Shown here piece by piece: positions 17,501 to 25,686 of a stretch of DNA of 64,000 bases. The stretch covers positions 550,335-614,334 of the forward strand of contig NZ_BMUF01000003.1 in assembly GCF_014650055.1 (NCBI RefSeq), read 5' to 3'. The stretch is from Streptomyces malachitofuscus (GTDB lineage: Bacteria > Actinomycetota > Actinomycetes > Streptomycetales > Streptomycetaceae). Both the position numbers and the translations under genes were made by a program. Below the pieces are notes generated by a model, which saw only the letters and a program-made list of their open reading frames with translations, ran no database searches and was not told where the DNA came from. How positions within the stretch are numbered: the stretch's first letter is position 1; the number at the start of each line of letters is the position of its first letter.

Positions 17501-20447
17501 ACTGGCGGAGAGCGTGCATCAGCTGGTGGGCGGCAGCCCCATCCGCGCGGGTCTGACTGCCGACACCCTGGGCCGTGGCGAGGACGTGCCGGACACGTTC
17601 CGCGTCCTGCGCACCCCGCACCGGGCCCGCGCCCTGACCCACCGGGTCGCCGCGCTGCTGCCGGCCCGACCCGAGGGTCCGACCGGCTGGCCCACCGATC
17701 AACTCGCCGACCTGCAACCCGCCTTGGAGGCCTGGGTTGCGCATGTGCTCGGCCGGGCGGCGAGCTGGATACTTACGGGAACCGTGGGCGGTCAGCCGTT
17801 CGAACTCACCTTGGACCGCCTGCAACTGGGCGCGGTGCGCACCGTACTGGACGCGGCTTCCGCCGAACCGGCCGGGCTGCGCCGCGCGGTGCGAAGCGCC
17901 GAGGGTGCCGAACCGGACACCTCCGTCACCTTCAGCGGGCCCGGCTGGAGCGATCTGCGTGGCCGCGCGGTACGCATCCGGTCGCTGCTCTCCGCCGCCC
18001 AGCCCCTGCTGCCGACCCATCTGTCCGAGGACCAGATCGGCCACGTGGTCGACACGAATGCGTTGCGCACCCGCCTTGCCGCCTTCGCCGCAACCCACCC
18101 GGCGGGGGCCAAGCTCAGCGAACTGGCCGCGGAGCAGAGCACCCCGGATTCGGCCGAGGCCTGGCTCTCCCGTGCCCGGACGGAACTCGCCGACGTGCTC
18201 GGCGCGGAGATCCCCATCCTGCCCGACCTCACCGTACCGACACAGATCACGGCCGGCCGCTCGGACGTTTCCGGAGCCGACCTGGAAGACTGGTTGCGGC
18301 GCAACGCGGCCGTACGACCAATGGTGCGCACCCTGCACGAGACGCTGCTGCTGGCCGGCGCGCGGGCCGAGCGGGTCGAGCGGCTGCGTGCGGCACAGCA
18401 CCCGGAGAGTCCGGGCGACGCCTGGATCGGCGGTGTCTTCCCCGCCGGGCAGCGCCCGTCGGCCACCACGCACCTGGTCTGGCACGCCCCGGTCGACCCC
18501 TCCCCGGGTGCGGCCGTCACGGGCGTCCTCCTCGATGAATGGATCGAACTGCTGCCCGGCGCCGATCATCCGGCCCCGTCGAACGAGGCCGCGCAGACCG
18601 AACTGACCGGTGTCGCGTTTCACTACGATCGCCCGGACGCCAAGGCCCCGCACAACGTTCTCATCGCGGTGCCCCCGAACCTGGAGCGAGGCTGGACCTC
18701 CGACAGCCTGGTGCAGGTGGTGCGCGAGACCCTCGAACTGGCCAAGCTGCGCGCCGTAGACCTCGACGACCTGCCGGAGCTGGACGATCTGATCCCCGGC
18801 GTCCGGATCTCGCCCCACGGCCCGACCGGTCAGACCCTGTCCCGGATGGAGACCGAGCGTCCGGGCACGGACCCGGAGGGACCGTTCATGCTGGAGCCCC
18901 GCCACCGCACTTCCGACATCGAAGCGGGACTGGCCGCCCGGGTACACGATCCGCTCTGGCTGCTCACCCGTCAGTGGCAGTTCGGGGAATTCGCCGCCCA
19001 GGACGCCGGTTCCCCGGCGGTGGTGCGCATGACCGGCGGCAGTGCGCCCATCGACGCCTGGCGAGCGGACGGCACCACGGAATGGGTGCCCTACGATCCG
19101 CGCCTCGGGCCGCTGGACAGCCACATCGAGGACGAGCCCGTGGAGACCGACGAGCGGCTGCGAGCCGAGGGCGGTGCGGCGCTGCTGCGGATGTCCGACG
19201 ACGCCGGGCTGCTCGCGGCCGCCCTCGCGGCACTGGCCCCCCACCGCCTCCGGTCCGATGAGGCGGACGGGAGCCTCATCGGGCTGCTCGACGGCCGGCT
19301 GCCCGACGCCGAGCTGGTGGCGGCGGCACTGGACACGGGCACCTTCGAGAGCGGAACGCTCGGGGAGGTCGCCGCCCGGTGGCGGAGCTGGTGGGCCGAG
19401 CAGCTCGCCGAGCGCGGCCCCGACTGCTTCGACCCGCACCGGTTCGAGTACGGCGCAGAACTGTCCACCGGCGGAACCGTGTTGCGCGCCGAGGAGTACC
19501 AGGGCGACGGACTCGACTGGTACAGCCTGGACGTGCACCCCGACCCCGACGCCGAGGCGGCACCACAGGGCGAGCGCCGCGCATTCAAGGAGGAGGGTTT
19601 GCCGTCGACGATCCGCTACGGCGGGCTGCCGGGTGACCGGTTCTGGGAGATGGAGGATGCGCGCGTCGACCTCGGGGCGGCGGACGTCTCCACACTGGAC
19701 ACGGGCCGACTCCTGCTGATTTCCTTCGCCACGGTCTTCGGCAACGACTGGTTCCTGGTACCGCTGGAGGTGCCAACGGCCTCCCTGACAGTCCTGGACC
19801 AGCTCCTCGTACGCGATGTCTTCGGCCGCCTCCATCTGGTCCGGCGCGCGGGACAGGACGATCCCGCCTGGTCGATGTTCACTCTGAGCAGCCCGGAGCC
19901 GGATCACCCGGCGGCCTCCGGACTGCTTGTCCTGCCCACCCACAACGGTCAGTCGGGGCAACCGCTGGAGCGCGTGGTACTGACCCGTGACGAACTGGCC
20001 AACCTGGCGTGGGCCGTCCAGCACCACTACACCGACGGGCGGGGCGAACAGATCGATCGCCGGGACCGTTGGGCCCGCACCACACCCGCCGAGCCCGCCA
20101 TGGCCGGGGAACTGCCCGCGTACGCAGTGCAGACGATCGTGCCGGACTACTGGTTCCCGCTCGTTCCGGAAGCAGTCGGCGCCGGGCGGATCCGCTTCCG
20201 GCTGGTCAGGCTCACCGGCCCCGGTCTTGATTCGCGCCCGGAGGGCCGGCTGATCACGCCGGGACTGTGGGTGCACGAGGAAGAGGTGCCTCGCGACGGC
20301 GTCTTCGTCACCCGGCGTCCGGTACTGGGCCGCTGGTTCGACGGTTCCTGGCACAGCTGGGTGCGCCGGGAGAAAGCCCCCGGCACCGGGGAGAGCTCCA
20401 GCGGCCTCGCCTTCGACACCGTCCGACCCACGGATCCGTGGCCGTGA
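14565..20447 (+). CDS. Giant hypothetical protein (1960 aa)
   Basis: The largest gene in the window. The ATG at 14565 has a GAGGACAGGAG site 29 bases after the previous stop. Residues 1-85 are Ala/Glu/Arg-rich coiled coil. Later landmarks are RVGRQPYGILPA (about 430), an acidic Pro-rich linker EEPPDDGDEPEPEQ (about 650), a segment LDAWITSLASRRLAALR then GCYGWVEDLR (about 760-795), APSLQHAATAAVLRSG (about 825), and DPLWLLTRQWQFGEF (about 1460). I have seen the last motifs only in very large uncharacterised bacterial proteins. No enzyme motif, signal peptide or membrane span is evident. It is probably a structural or scaffold protein made with the two preceding gene products. Confidence 0.68.
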   Translation: MNDAFAARAQMDRARSEADAAQARADEQQAVVRRLQDHIRAGLPDPLHIPGQRPSTELLAEAEATLLELQRRADELNGLAAGAEEELLRALGEGTALFPDDNTAPIALLPVRVETIWWEPRTLRVRIYPDDILLSVFDPQLTPAEAAAAAEYWQNPGPQAWQQVLTQLRPARASWAVRASRPGAPPPAVRPDEPGQHRPQTVAMPKRWRFLGLLDGEVVVDKLGRPVPDPLPIGLLRAEEEGWETDWFEAVKAGMGIELIFPPDATENLDELLVVGVRDESAVDGAARLRDLLHGHRFGGGLGLLPSGTATNNTPRTRSGWSSAPPFPGPDPDPVAGEQPVADALATGLGLPDAGFLRGCSGADDPEPAAVAALTLLTWPTLGKGFAEAALSTLDLGTRQVAGIAPGRPWHAIREHLAVHVRGRGPLPMLRVGRQPYGILPATALDDWRAERVGDADALIAPWLERLRERWRAAVKGETAIDPIPRVQPGMPVDEVAVNALQRLPVATGLSMWRMDSPGAAVGKVDRTEPPARPGLPGLPPHGMLRWTARGDGFTSFGGGLDEKTGVPEFVARLTPDARTFPGRAAATADYLDAVRAFLAGELDAEGYDQAWPVDLSTGRETPPRRSTFFDLPGAQQGPVPPDGSEEPPDDGDEPEPEQDASGLLDALLFLPNWVFFQGDDEATDDPLRQALAVTGDVDQLVADVLEGLNERERAERVAAASRAAAELPRLEQALRTLSAVPVTRLPELLLEVIDVHAHRLDAWITSLASRRLAALRSSGVQGVRFGCYGWVEDLRAPVQREQIDIVLDDVDTTVEVSGKDGYIHAPSLQHAATAAVLRSGFLSEPDEQTYAVNLTSRRSRIARWLLGAVRRGQSLGPLLGYRFERALHDAELDHLVEAFRRRFPLPVVPEPQAEQSVTDLWRRSTEAISARNVVDGMALVRAGAAAPGLAGVPDDDLATVTSLLEDLADALDAVGDLVLAESVHQLVGGSPIRAGLTADTLGRGEDVPDTFRVLRTPHRARALTHRVAALLPARPEGPTGWPTDQLADLQPALEAWVAHVLGRAASWILTGTVGGQPFELTLDRLQLGAVRTVLDAASAEPAGLRRAVRSAEGAEPDTSVTFSGPGWSDLRGRAVRIRSLLSAAQPLLPTHLSEDQIGHVVDTNALRTRLAAFAATHPAGAKLSELAAEQSTPDSAEAWLSRARTELADVLGAEIPILPDLTVPTQITAGRSDVSGADLEDWLRRNAAVRPMVRTLHETLLLAGARAERVERLRAAQHPESPGDAWIGGVFPAGQRPSATTHLVWHAPVDPSPGAAVTGVLLDEWIELLPGADHPAPSNEAAQTELTGVAFHYDRPDAKAPHNVLIAVPPNLERGWTSDSLVQVVRETLELAKLRAVDLDDLPELDDLIPGVRISPHGPTGQTLSRMETERPGTDPEGPFMLEPRHRTSDIEAGLAARVHDPLWLLTRQWQFGEFAAQDAGSPAVVRMTGGSAPIDAWRADGTTEWVPYDPRLGPLDSHIEDEPVETDERLRAEGGAALLRMSDDAGLLAAALAALAPHRLRSDEADGSLIGLLDGRLPDAELVAAALDTGTFESGTLGEVAARWRSWWAEQLAERGPDCFDPHRFEYGAELSTGGTVLRAEEYQGDGLDWYSLDVHPDPDAEAAPQGERRAFKEEGLPSTIRYGGLPGDRFWEMEDARVDLGAADVSTLDTGRLLLISFATVFGNDWFLVPLEVPTASLTVLDQLLVRDVFGRLHLVRRAGQDDPAWSMFTLSSPEPDHPAASGLLVLPTHNGQSGQPLERVVLTRDELANLAWAVQHHYTDGRGEQIDRRDRWARTTPAEPAMAGELPAYAVQTIVPDYWFPLVPEAVGAGRIRFRLVRLTGPGLDSRPEGRLITPGLWVHEEEVPRDGVFVTRRPVLGRWFDGSWHSWVRREKAPGTGESSSGLAFDTVRPTDPWP

Positions 20448-20881
20448 GCACCGTATCTGACCAAAGAGCGTCCCGCCTGCCGGCCGAGGCACTCTGATTT
20501 GCTCCAGTACGGGCATCGTCCCCAGATCCGTACCAACCTCCCTACGGACAGGCAACCCTTGTCGAGGCTCGGCAACTGGCTCGTGCTCGTCAGTACAGGC
20601 GAGGGCACAGCCGGGGCTGCGTGTTCCAGCAGTGACGACAGCAGTGACAGGGGAGAGAGCCGAATCCTGTCGGCCGTCCAGGGCCAGTACGTACGCCCCG
20701 CCGTTACTCAGTCGTCTCCTCAAATCTCGTACAAAATATGGGTCGGGGTCTTCGGGTAGGGGGCGGTCGATCGCGGCGCAAATGCTGTCCCGCTCGCGCC
20801 GGGCCCGCCCGAGCGGGAATCAGTGGCAGCCCCAGTTGCAGATGCTGGGGGGTGGGTGTCTCCTGAAGTCGGGGGGGGGAG
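20448..20881. other. Intergenic region with a G9 tract
   Basis: 434 bases after the giant gene with no supported gene. AT content rises locally (around 20720-20745), suggesting a promoter area for the two small genes that follow. Nine consecutive G bases sit at 20871-20879, immediately before the ATG of the next frame, where they act as both an over-strong ribosome site and a slippage-prone tract. Confidence 0.4.
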
Positions 20882-21106
20882 ATGCACGAGATACCTGTGT
20901 ACTGCTGCGAGGGCACATAGACGGCAGCGGTCTCCAACTCCGCCTGCCTCAACCAGGTGAACGACTCGAAGTGGGTTACGACGCCCTCGGTGAGGGGACG
21001 GCCCACCGAGAACGTGGACGCCGGGGAGGCCATCCCGGTCGCGGTGACGAACAACGACGGAAGTCCCCAGGAGCAGGCGTACTGCCGGATCGAAGTCACC
21101 GAGTAG
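20882..21106 (+). pseudogene. Small protein gene with an in-frame TAG
   Basis: From the ATG at 20882 the frame reads MHEIPVYCCEGT, then TAG, then continues without further stops through CLNQVNDSKWVTTPS, GEAIPVAVTNNDGS and AYCRIEVTE to a second TAG at 21104-21106. Codon use on both sides of the first TAG is coding-like, so this is probably a 74-codon gene with one nonsense change (TGG to TAG is the simplest guess). A shorter product could start at a GTG near 20956. It ends 8 bases before the next gene, with which it was probably co-transcribed. The family is unknown. Confidence 0.5.
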
Positions 21107-21114
21107 GTGAGATG

Positions 21115-21960
21115 ATGACCATGAACATCACGGTCACACAAACAAACCCGCTCTCCCTGACGATTCCGCATGTCGTGAACAATCCGGTGATCAAACCGGT
21201 GATGCAGGGTGAGTTCTTTGAGGAGATGCAGCTGACCGCAACGATCCACGAATTCCTGTTCAAGGTCACCAAGGGCAACCACGTATTCTGGGTGGGTGTC
21301 GCGGTACCGTTCGGCACCACCGACTTCTCCCGGATACAAGTCTTCTTCCACCCGACAGTCGTTCAGTTGCGGCCCCCACAGCCTCCCATCGTCCACGCCA
21401 CGGAAGGCGACTACCCCACCTTCACCGGTGGCTGGTCCGGCAGTCTGCAGAGGTACATCGCGCTTCAGGGCAGCCAGTTGGCGTCCGTCCGGCGTGTTCC
21501 GCTGCTGGTCCCCTTCACCACCATGGCCGCGCTGGGCGCCGACCGTGAGCAGAACATGTTCGCCATCGACCCGGTCGCGACCCTCAGCAACGTCACAGCG
21601 GCCACCCAGGCCGCGTTCGTCCCGTTCCTCCCGCCACCGAATCTCACGGACGTCGGCGTCACCTCGTTCAGCTCCGGCATCCAGGCTATGCGGAAGTTCA
21701 TCGCCGCGATGAAGCCCTCGGGACTCATACGCGAAGTCATCGACTTCGACAGCCCTTTCATCCTCACCGAACCCGCGGAGCTGACCCCCTCACCCGGCGC
21801 CGTTTCCAGCTGCTACACCCATCATGACGTACCACACGGCGATGATCACCAGCAGCATCGCCGCACCGTCGGGTGCCGCCCCGATACCTCCTTGAGGCAG
21901 CAGGACATGGGCAGCGGCGGGGTCACCGACCTCTGTGCTCGTGATCATCACGCCCAGTAG
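21115..21960 (+). CDS. Hypothetical protein, 3' end probably replaced by IS debris
   Basis: The frame encodes up to 281 aa. An AGGTGAG site precedes tandem ATGs at 21112, 21115 and 21121; 21115 gives the best spacing. The first 230 residues look genuine: beta-rich with EFFEEMQLTATIHEF, GNHVFWVGVAVPFG and DYPTFTGGWSGSLQRY, and no signal peptide. From about 21810 the composition changes to His/Gln/Arg-rich sequence (SCYTHHDVPHGDDHQ) just where transposase-like sequence appears on the other strand, so the native C-terminus seems lost. Function unknown; it may be a late member of the giant-protein island. Confidence 0.5.
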   Translation: MTMNITVTQTNPLSLTIPHVVNNPVIKPVMQGEFFEEMQLTATIHEFLFKVTKGNHVFWVGVAVPFGTTDFSRIQVFFHPTVVQLRPPQPPIVHATEGDYPTFTGGWSGSLQRYIALQGSQLASVRRVPLLVPFTTMAALGADREQNMFAIDPVATLSNVTAATQAAFVPFLPPPNLTDVGVTSFSSGIQAMRKFIAAMKPSGLIREVIDFDSPFILTEPAELTPSPGAVSSCYTHHDVPHGDDHQQHRRTVGCRPDTSLRQQDMGSGGVTDLCARDHHAQ

Positions 21961-22098
21961 CAGACCGAGGGTGTCGAACACGACGCGCCGCTCCCCAGCC
22001 AGGAATTGCGCTCGCGCACGCGATCGCTTCGGCTGCGAGATGAACCCCTCCACCCTTAATCGCGTCACGACCTGGACCGGCCGGCGGGGCGCAATCAC
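21790..22098 (-). pseudogene. IS5-family-like transposase fragment
   Basis: The minus strand reads RRVVFDTLGLLLGVMITSTEVGDPAAAHVLL, close to the conserved DTLGLLL.V.VT....D..AA..LL stretch preceding the second DDE residue in IS5-type (DDE_Tnp_1) transposases. Upstream and downstream parts do not match the family, and no terminal repeats are evident. It is a remnant whose insertion or deletion probably truncated the gene at 21115. Confidence 0.6.
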
Positions 22099-22099
22099 G

Positions 22100-22370
22100 C
22101 AGGGACGCCGAGCGGTGGGTGTTCGAGTACGCAGGGCTTGAACTCGACCAGCTGGATGCGGCCGTCGAAGGTGCGGTGTTCGGTCATTACGAGGGCGACT
22201 TCGGATAGCCGTCGTAGATGCGTTCTTCGCCCGTGGCCCCGGTGATGACCGAGAAGTTCACGACGCGGAAGCGGTCGACGAGTCCGGCTCACAGCTGGGA
22301 CCGGCACAGGCTGAGGCTGCCGATCGTGCTGAGGAGCTGAGGAGCTGAGGAGCTGAGGAGTTGTGGGCCA
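22100..22370 (-). other. Unassigned remnant resembling a segment near 40.0 kb
   Basis: The segment at about 22165-22240 can be aligned by eye with 39997-40066 with high similarity, including the shared stretch AGCCGTCGTAGA.GCGTT..TCGCCCGTGGCC. On the minus strand both give an IYDG/VYDG peptide near MTEHR. The right part carries a short tandem repeat of CTGAGGAG at 22329-22360. No intact gene is visible. Confidence 0.4.
22329..22360. repeat. Four tandem copies of CTGAGGAG
   Basis: An 8-base unit is repeated four times without change, ending at TTGTGG. It lies inside insertion-sequence debris just downstream of the istB remnant. Slippage-type expansion is the likely origin. Confidence 0.8.
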
Positions 22371-22618
22371 CTGGACTTCATGGCGCGGACCTCTCGACGG
22401 CGTCGTCGCGGACCATGTCGTCAAGGCTGGTGAAGTAGATCGAGCAGTCGGCCCGGCAGGCCGCGACCGCGAGGGCGACAGCGTTGTGTGTCTTGCCGAC
22501 CCCGGGAGGCCCGGGCAGCGCGACGCTCGGGCTGAAAGGAGAAGTCGTAGTCTTCCAGCGTCTTGTGGTGTGACCGTTTCGACAGCCGCAGTCCGTTGCG
22601 GAACCGGCGGTCGATCAA
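22370..22618 (-). pseudogene. istB (IS21 transposition helper) 5' fragment, frameshifted
   Basis: The minus strand starts MIDRRFRNGLRLSKRSHHKT then LEDYDFSFQP, the classic IstB lead-in, and a different frame then gives LPGPPGVGKTH with a Walker A motif and YFTSLDDMVR. The switch shows a deletion between the two parts, and the rest of the ATPase is missing. The ATG at 22618 overlaps the end of an istA remnant, as in IS21 elements. It is a different IS21 lineage from the element at 52.9-55.5 kb. Confidence 0.72.
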
Positions 22619-22740
22619 CGGGCTTCCTTCGTCGGTGCGCTGGTGGTGAAGGGACAGGTGCCGGTCAGCTCGTCATAGACCGACAGCGGCAGACGACCGA
22701 CCTCGATGCTTGCGGCCGCGGCCCTGGGCAGCGGAGCATG
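22615..22740 (-). pseudogene. istA C-terminal fragment
   Basis: The minus-strand frame ends EVGRLPLSVYDELTGT..., resembling the usual IstA tail (.. PL..YD.LL), and its stop overlaps the istB start at 22618 in the ATGA arrangement of IS21 istAB pairs. Sequence further upstream (to about 22970) does not resemble IstA, so only the tail survives. Confidence 0.5.
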
Positions 22741-22992
22741 GAGAGGCCCGCTTGGTGCCCCCAGAGGCTGACCGCGGCGGGGTGAGGGCTGATCGTCCTC
22801 GGTGGTGACGCGCCGGCCGGCGCCGGTGCACAGGCCGCGCAAGCGGCTCCGCGTAAGAGGTCCGTCGCCCGCCGACGGGGCAGCGGTGACTGAGGCAGGC
22901 CGATGGGCTCGGTGCAGCGCTGTCGCTGCCGGCGGCGCGACAGGGGCCGCGGCAAGCGCGAGGTGCACGGACAGCGGAACCGCAGCGAAACG

Positions 22993-24165
22993 TCAGACAG
23001 TAGCCATACGCAGACGCAAGGGTGCCGTCGTGGCCGGCTCCGGCAGGCGCAGACCCCGGCCGCCGGGGGTGATCGAGCCGAGGACGCTGGGACGGCGGGC
23101 GCCGGTGCAGGCGGGAACCGTGCCGGCCAGTCCGTGTGCGGTCAGGTAGCCGAGGACGGCGAAGGCGTAAGCCTCCTTGGCTGCGGACGGCATCCCGAGG
23201 TCGTCCGAGGTGCGCAGCGGAACGCCGCGCAGTTCGGTGCGCAGCATGGACATCAGGGTAGGGTTGAGGGTTCCGCCGCCCGAGGCGATGACCTCGCTCG
23301 CCCCGGCCGCGCGGACCGCGTCGGCGACCGTGCGGGCGGTGAGACGGGTGACGGTCGCGACCACGTCCTCGAGCGGGAGGTGCTCACGGCCGGTCAGGGC
23401 CGCCCGCAGATACGGCCAGTGGAACAGTTCCTTACCTGTGGTCTTCGGCGCCGGCTTCGCGTAGTACGGCTCGCGGAGGAGGTGGTGCAGCAGAGCGGAG
23501 TCGACCGTGCCTCGGGCGGCCAGTTCTCCGTCCCGGTCGTATGCCAGCCGGCCGCCGGTGAGGGCGTGCACCGCCGCGTCGACGAGGGCGTTCGCGGGAC
23601 CCGTGTCGAATGCGACCGGGTCACCGTCCGTTCGGGCCACCGTGAGGTTGGCGATGCCGCCGAGGTTCAGGGCGGCGGGTACACCGGGCCGTCCGCGGAG
23701 CCACATGACGTCGACGATGCTCACCAGGGGCGCGCCCTGGCCCCCGGCGGCGACGTCGCGTGTGCGCAGGTCGGAGACGACCGGGCGGCCGGTGGCCTCG
23801 GCGATCCATGACGGCGAGCCGATCTGCAGGGTGCCATGCACCCGGCCCTGCTCGACCCAGTGGTAGACGGTCTGCCCGTGGGAGACGACGAGGTCGGCGC
23901 GACCGTCGCACAGTTCGCGGTCGGCGCGGGTGGCCACGGTGGCGAAGGCCTGACCGATGCGGGTGTCGAGCCGGCAGACGTGCGCCATGGTCGTCGGCGC
24001 CGGTGGCAGCGCGGCCGCCAGGGCCGTCCGCAGCTCCTCCGAGTAGGGCTCGCTCACCATGCCCAGCGGCGTGAGCAGCAGAGCGTCCCCTTCCTCTGTC
24101 AGGTCGGCCGCGGCGGCGTCCACCGCGTCGTAGGAGGTACCCGACATCAGCCCGATGACCCGCAT
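22993..24165 (-). CDS. anmK: Anhydro-N-acetylmuramic acid kinase
   Basis: A 390-aa cytoplasmic enzyme of wall recycling: it opens 1,6-anhydroMurNAc and phosphorylates it to MurNAc-6-P with ATP. Signatures in order are GLMSGTSYDAVDAA at the N-terminus, SHGQTVYHW, RTRDVAAGGQGAPLV, NLGGIANLT, FDTGPANALVDA and the ATP-site ASGGGTLNPTL. Length fits the family (about 370-390). The ATG at 24165 is preceded by an AGGTGCGAGG site. It starts 36 bases after the MHS transporter, so the two are likely one transcript, hinting that the transporter brings in a substrate feeding this pathway; that link is inference. Confidence 0.95.
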   Translation of the reverse strand: MRVIGLMSGTSYDAVDAAAADLTEEGDALLLTPLGMVSEPYSEELRTALAAALPPAPTTMAHVCRLDTRIGQAFATVATRADRELCDGRADLVVSHGQTVYHWVEQGRVHGTLQIGSPSWIAEATGRPVVSDLRTRDVAAGGQGAPLVSIVDVMWLRGRPGVPAALNLGGIANLTVARTDGDPVAFDTGPANALVDAAVHALTGGRLAYDRDGELAARGTVDSALLHHLLREPYYAKPAPKTTGKELFHWPYLRAALTGREHLPLEDVVATVTRLTARTVADAVRAAGASEVIASGGGTLNPTLMSMLRTELRGVPLRTSDDLGMPSAAKEAYAFAVLGYLTAHGLAGTVPACTGARRPSVLGSITPGGRGLRLPEPATTAPLRLRMATV

Positions 24166-24201
24166 CTTGACCTCGCACCTCTTTCCAGGCTCGTACGGTG
24201 C

Positions 24202-25560
24202 TCAGTCACGCAACGCGCGACGGTGGTCGTCGCCGCGCAGGGTGAGCAGGGCGAGTGTGCTGACCGCGCAGGTCACGACCACGTAGTGGGCGGGGATGTC
24301 AATGTTGCCGGTCCGCTTGATCGCTTCGGTGATGATCAGCCCGGCGCATCCGGAGAAGACGGCGTTGGACAGGGAGTACGCCAGACCGAGACCGGTGTAG
24401 CGGACGCTGGTGGGGAACATCTCCGAGAGCATCGCCGGCCCGGGCCCCGCCATCAGGCCGACGGCCGCGCCGGCGACGAACACCGCGAGACCCTTGGCGG
24501 TCGTGGGGGAGCCGGAATCCTGCAGCAGATGCATCAGCGGGAAGGCGAGGACGGCCACGAGTACCGCCCCGGCCACCATCACGGCGCGCCGGCCGATGCG
24601 GTCGCTGAGCACACCCGCCGGGATGATCGAGGCCGCGAAGCCCAGGTTGGCCAGGACCGTGGCGATCAGTGCCTGCTGGAACGAGGCATTGAGCGTGCTC
24701 TGAAGGTAGGACGGCATCACCACGAGGAAGGTGTATCCGGCCGCCGACCACCCCATGAGCCGCCCGGCGCCCAGCGCGATGGCCTTGGCCACCTCACCAG
24801 CGGGAGCAGAAGCAGGGGCAGGGAAGGGCGGAGCTGCTTCCTCATGCGGGCGCCCCTCCGTCTCCGGGGGTTGATTCCGCGAGCGCTGGAAGGACGGAGT
24901 CTCCTCCAGCTTCAGCCGCAGCCACAGGGCGGCGAGCCCCAGGGGGAGGGTCAGCAGGAACGGCAACCGCCAGCCCCAGTCGTGGAGTTGCGGCTCGGTC
25001 AGCACGGTTGCCAGCAGCGCGGCCGTGCCCGCTCCGCCGAGCAGACCGAGCGCCACGGTGAAGGACTGCCACGACCCGTACAGTCCGCGCCGCCCCGGCG
25101 GGGCGAACTCGGTCATGATCGAGACGGCACCTCCGAACTCCCCGCCCGCCGACAGACCTTGGACGATACGCAGCAGCGTGAGCAGCCAGGGGGCCGCGGC
25201 GCCCAGCGTGGCGTAGGTCGGAAGCAGGCCGATCAGGGTGGTGGCACCGGTCATCAGCAGGATGACGAGGATCAGCGTGGGACGGCGCCCCACCCGGTCG
25301 CCCAGGCGGCCGAACACGGCAGCGCCGACCGGGCGGAAGAAGAAGGCGAGCGCGAAGGACGCGTACGTCTTGACCAGCGCCTCGACGTCGCTTCCGCCGT
25401 CGGGTGTGAAGAAGTTGGCGGCGATGATGGTGGCGAAGTAGCCGTAGACGCCGAACTCGTACCACTCGATGAAGTTGCCCACCGACCCGGCCACGAGTGC
25501 CCTGATCGATCGGGGTGGTCTCGCGGTCCCTTCGACCGGGTCGTGCACGGGGGTGGTCAT
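24202..25560 (-). CDS. MHS-family major facilitator transporter
   Basis: A 452-aa inner-membrane transporter with about 12 helices. GNFIEWYEFGVYGYFA near the N-terminus, FFRPVGAAVFGRLGDRVGRR in the loop 2-3 region and GLSAGGEFGGA are typical of the metabolite:H+ symporters (proline/betaine, shikimate and alpha-ketoglutarate permeases). The ATG at 25560 has a GAGAGGGCG site; an ATG at 25590 in the same frame does not. A hydrophilic Pro/Ala/Glu-rich central loop of about 35 residues lies near residue 230. It is upstream of anmK in the same direction. The substrate cannot be read from sequence. Confidence 0.9.
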   Translation of the reverse strand: MTTPVHDPVEGTARPPRSIRALVAGSVGNFIEWYEFGVYGYFATIIAANFFTPDGGSDVEALVKTYASFALAFFFRPVGAAVFGRLGDRVGRRPTLILVILLMTGATTLIGLLPTYATLGAAAPWLLTLLRIVQGLSAGGEFGGAVSIMTEFAPPGRRGLYGSWQSFTVALGLLGGAGTAALLATVLTEPQLHDWGWRLPFLLTLPLGLAALWLRLKLEETPSFQRSRNQPPETEGRPHEEAAPPFPAPASAPAGEVAKAIALGAGRLMGWSAAGYTFLVVMPSYLQSTLNASFQQALIATVLANLGFAASIIPAGVLSDRIGRRAVMVAGAVLVAVLAFPLMHLLQDSGSPTTAKGLAVFVAGAAVGLMAGPGPAMLSEMFPTSVRYTGLGLAYSLSNAVFSGCAGLIITEAIKRTGNIDIPAHYVVVTCAVSTLALLTLRGDDHRRALRD

Positions 25561-25686
25561 ACGGCGCCCTCTCGACGTCATGGATGCCAAGCGGACGGAA
25601 GCTTTCCGTGGTTGGAAGTTACTTTCAAGAGTGGTGAGCTCACCTGCCGAAAACTTTCACCAGCAGGTCGGTCGCGGTGCCGGCGG

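Noticed and set aside
17082..20723. A 1213-codon open frame on the minus strand
   Set aside because: Antisense to the giant 1960-aa gene, whose codon pattern, ribosome site and operon position are far better supported.
8087..21960. Idea that the island is a classical contractile injection system or prophage tail
   Set aside because: No sheath, tube, baseplate, spike, tape-measure or AAA ATPase gene can be recognised; only size and neighbourhood hint at an assembly.
22903..23811. A 302-codon plus-strand frame over anmK
   Set aside because: It is antisense to a gene with unmistakable AnmK motifs.
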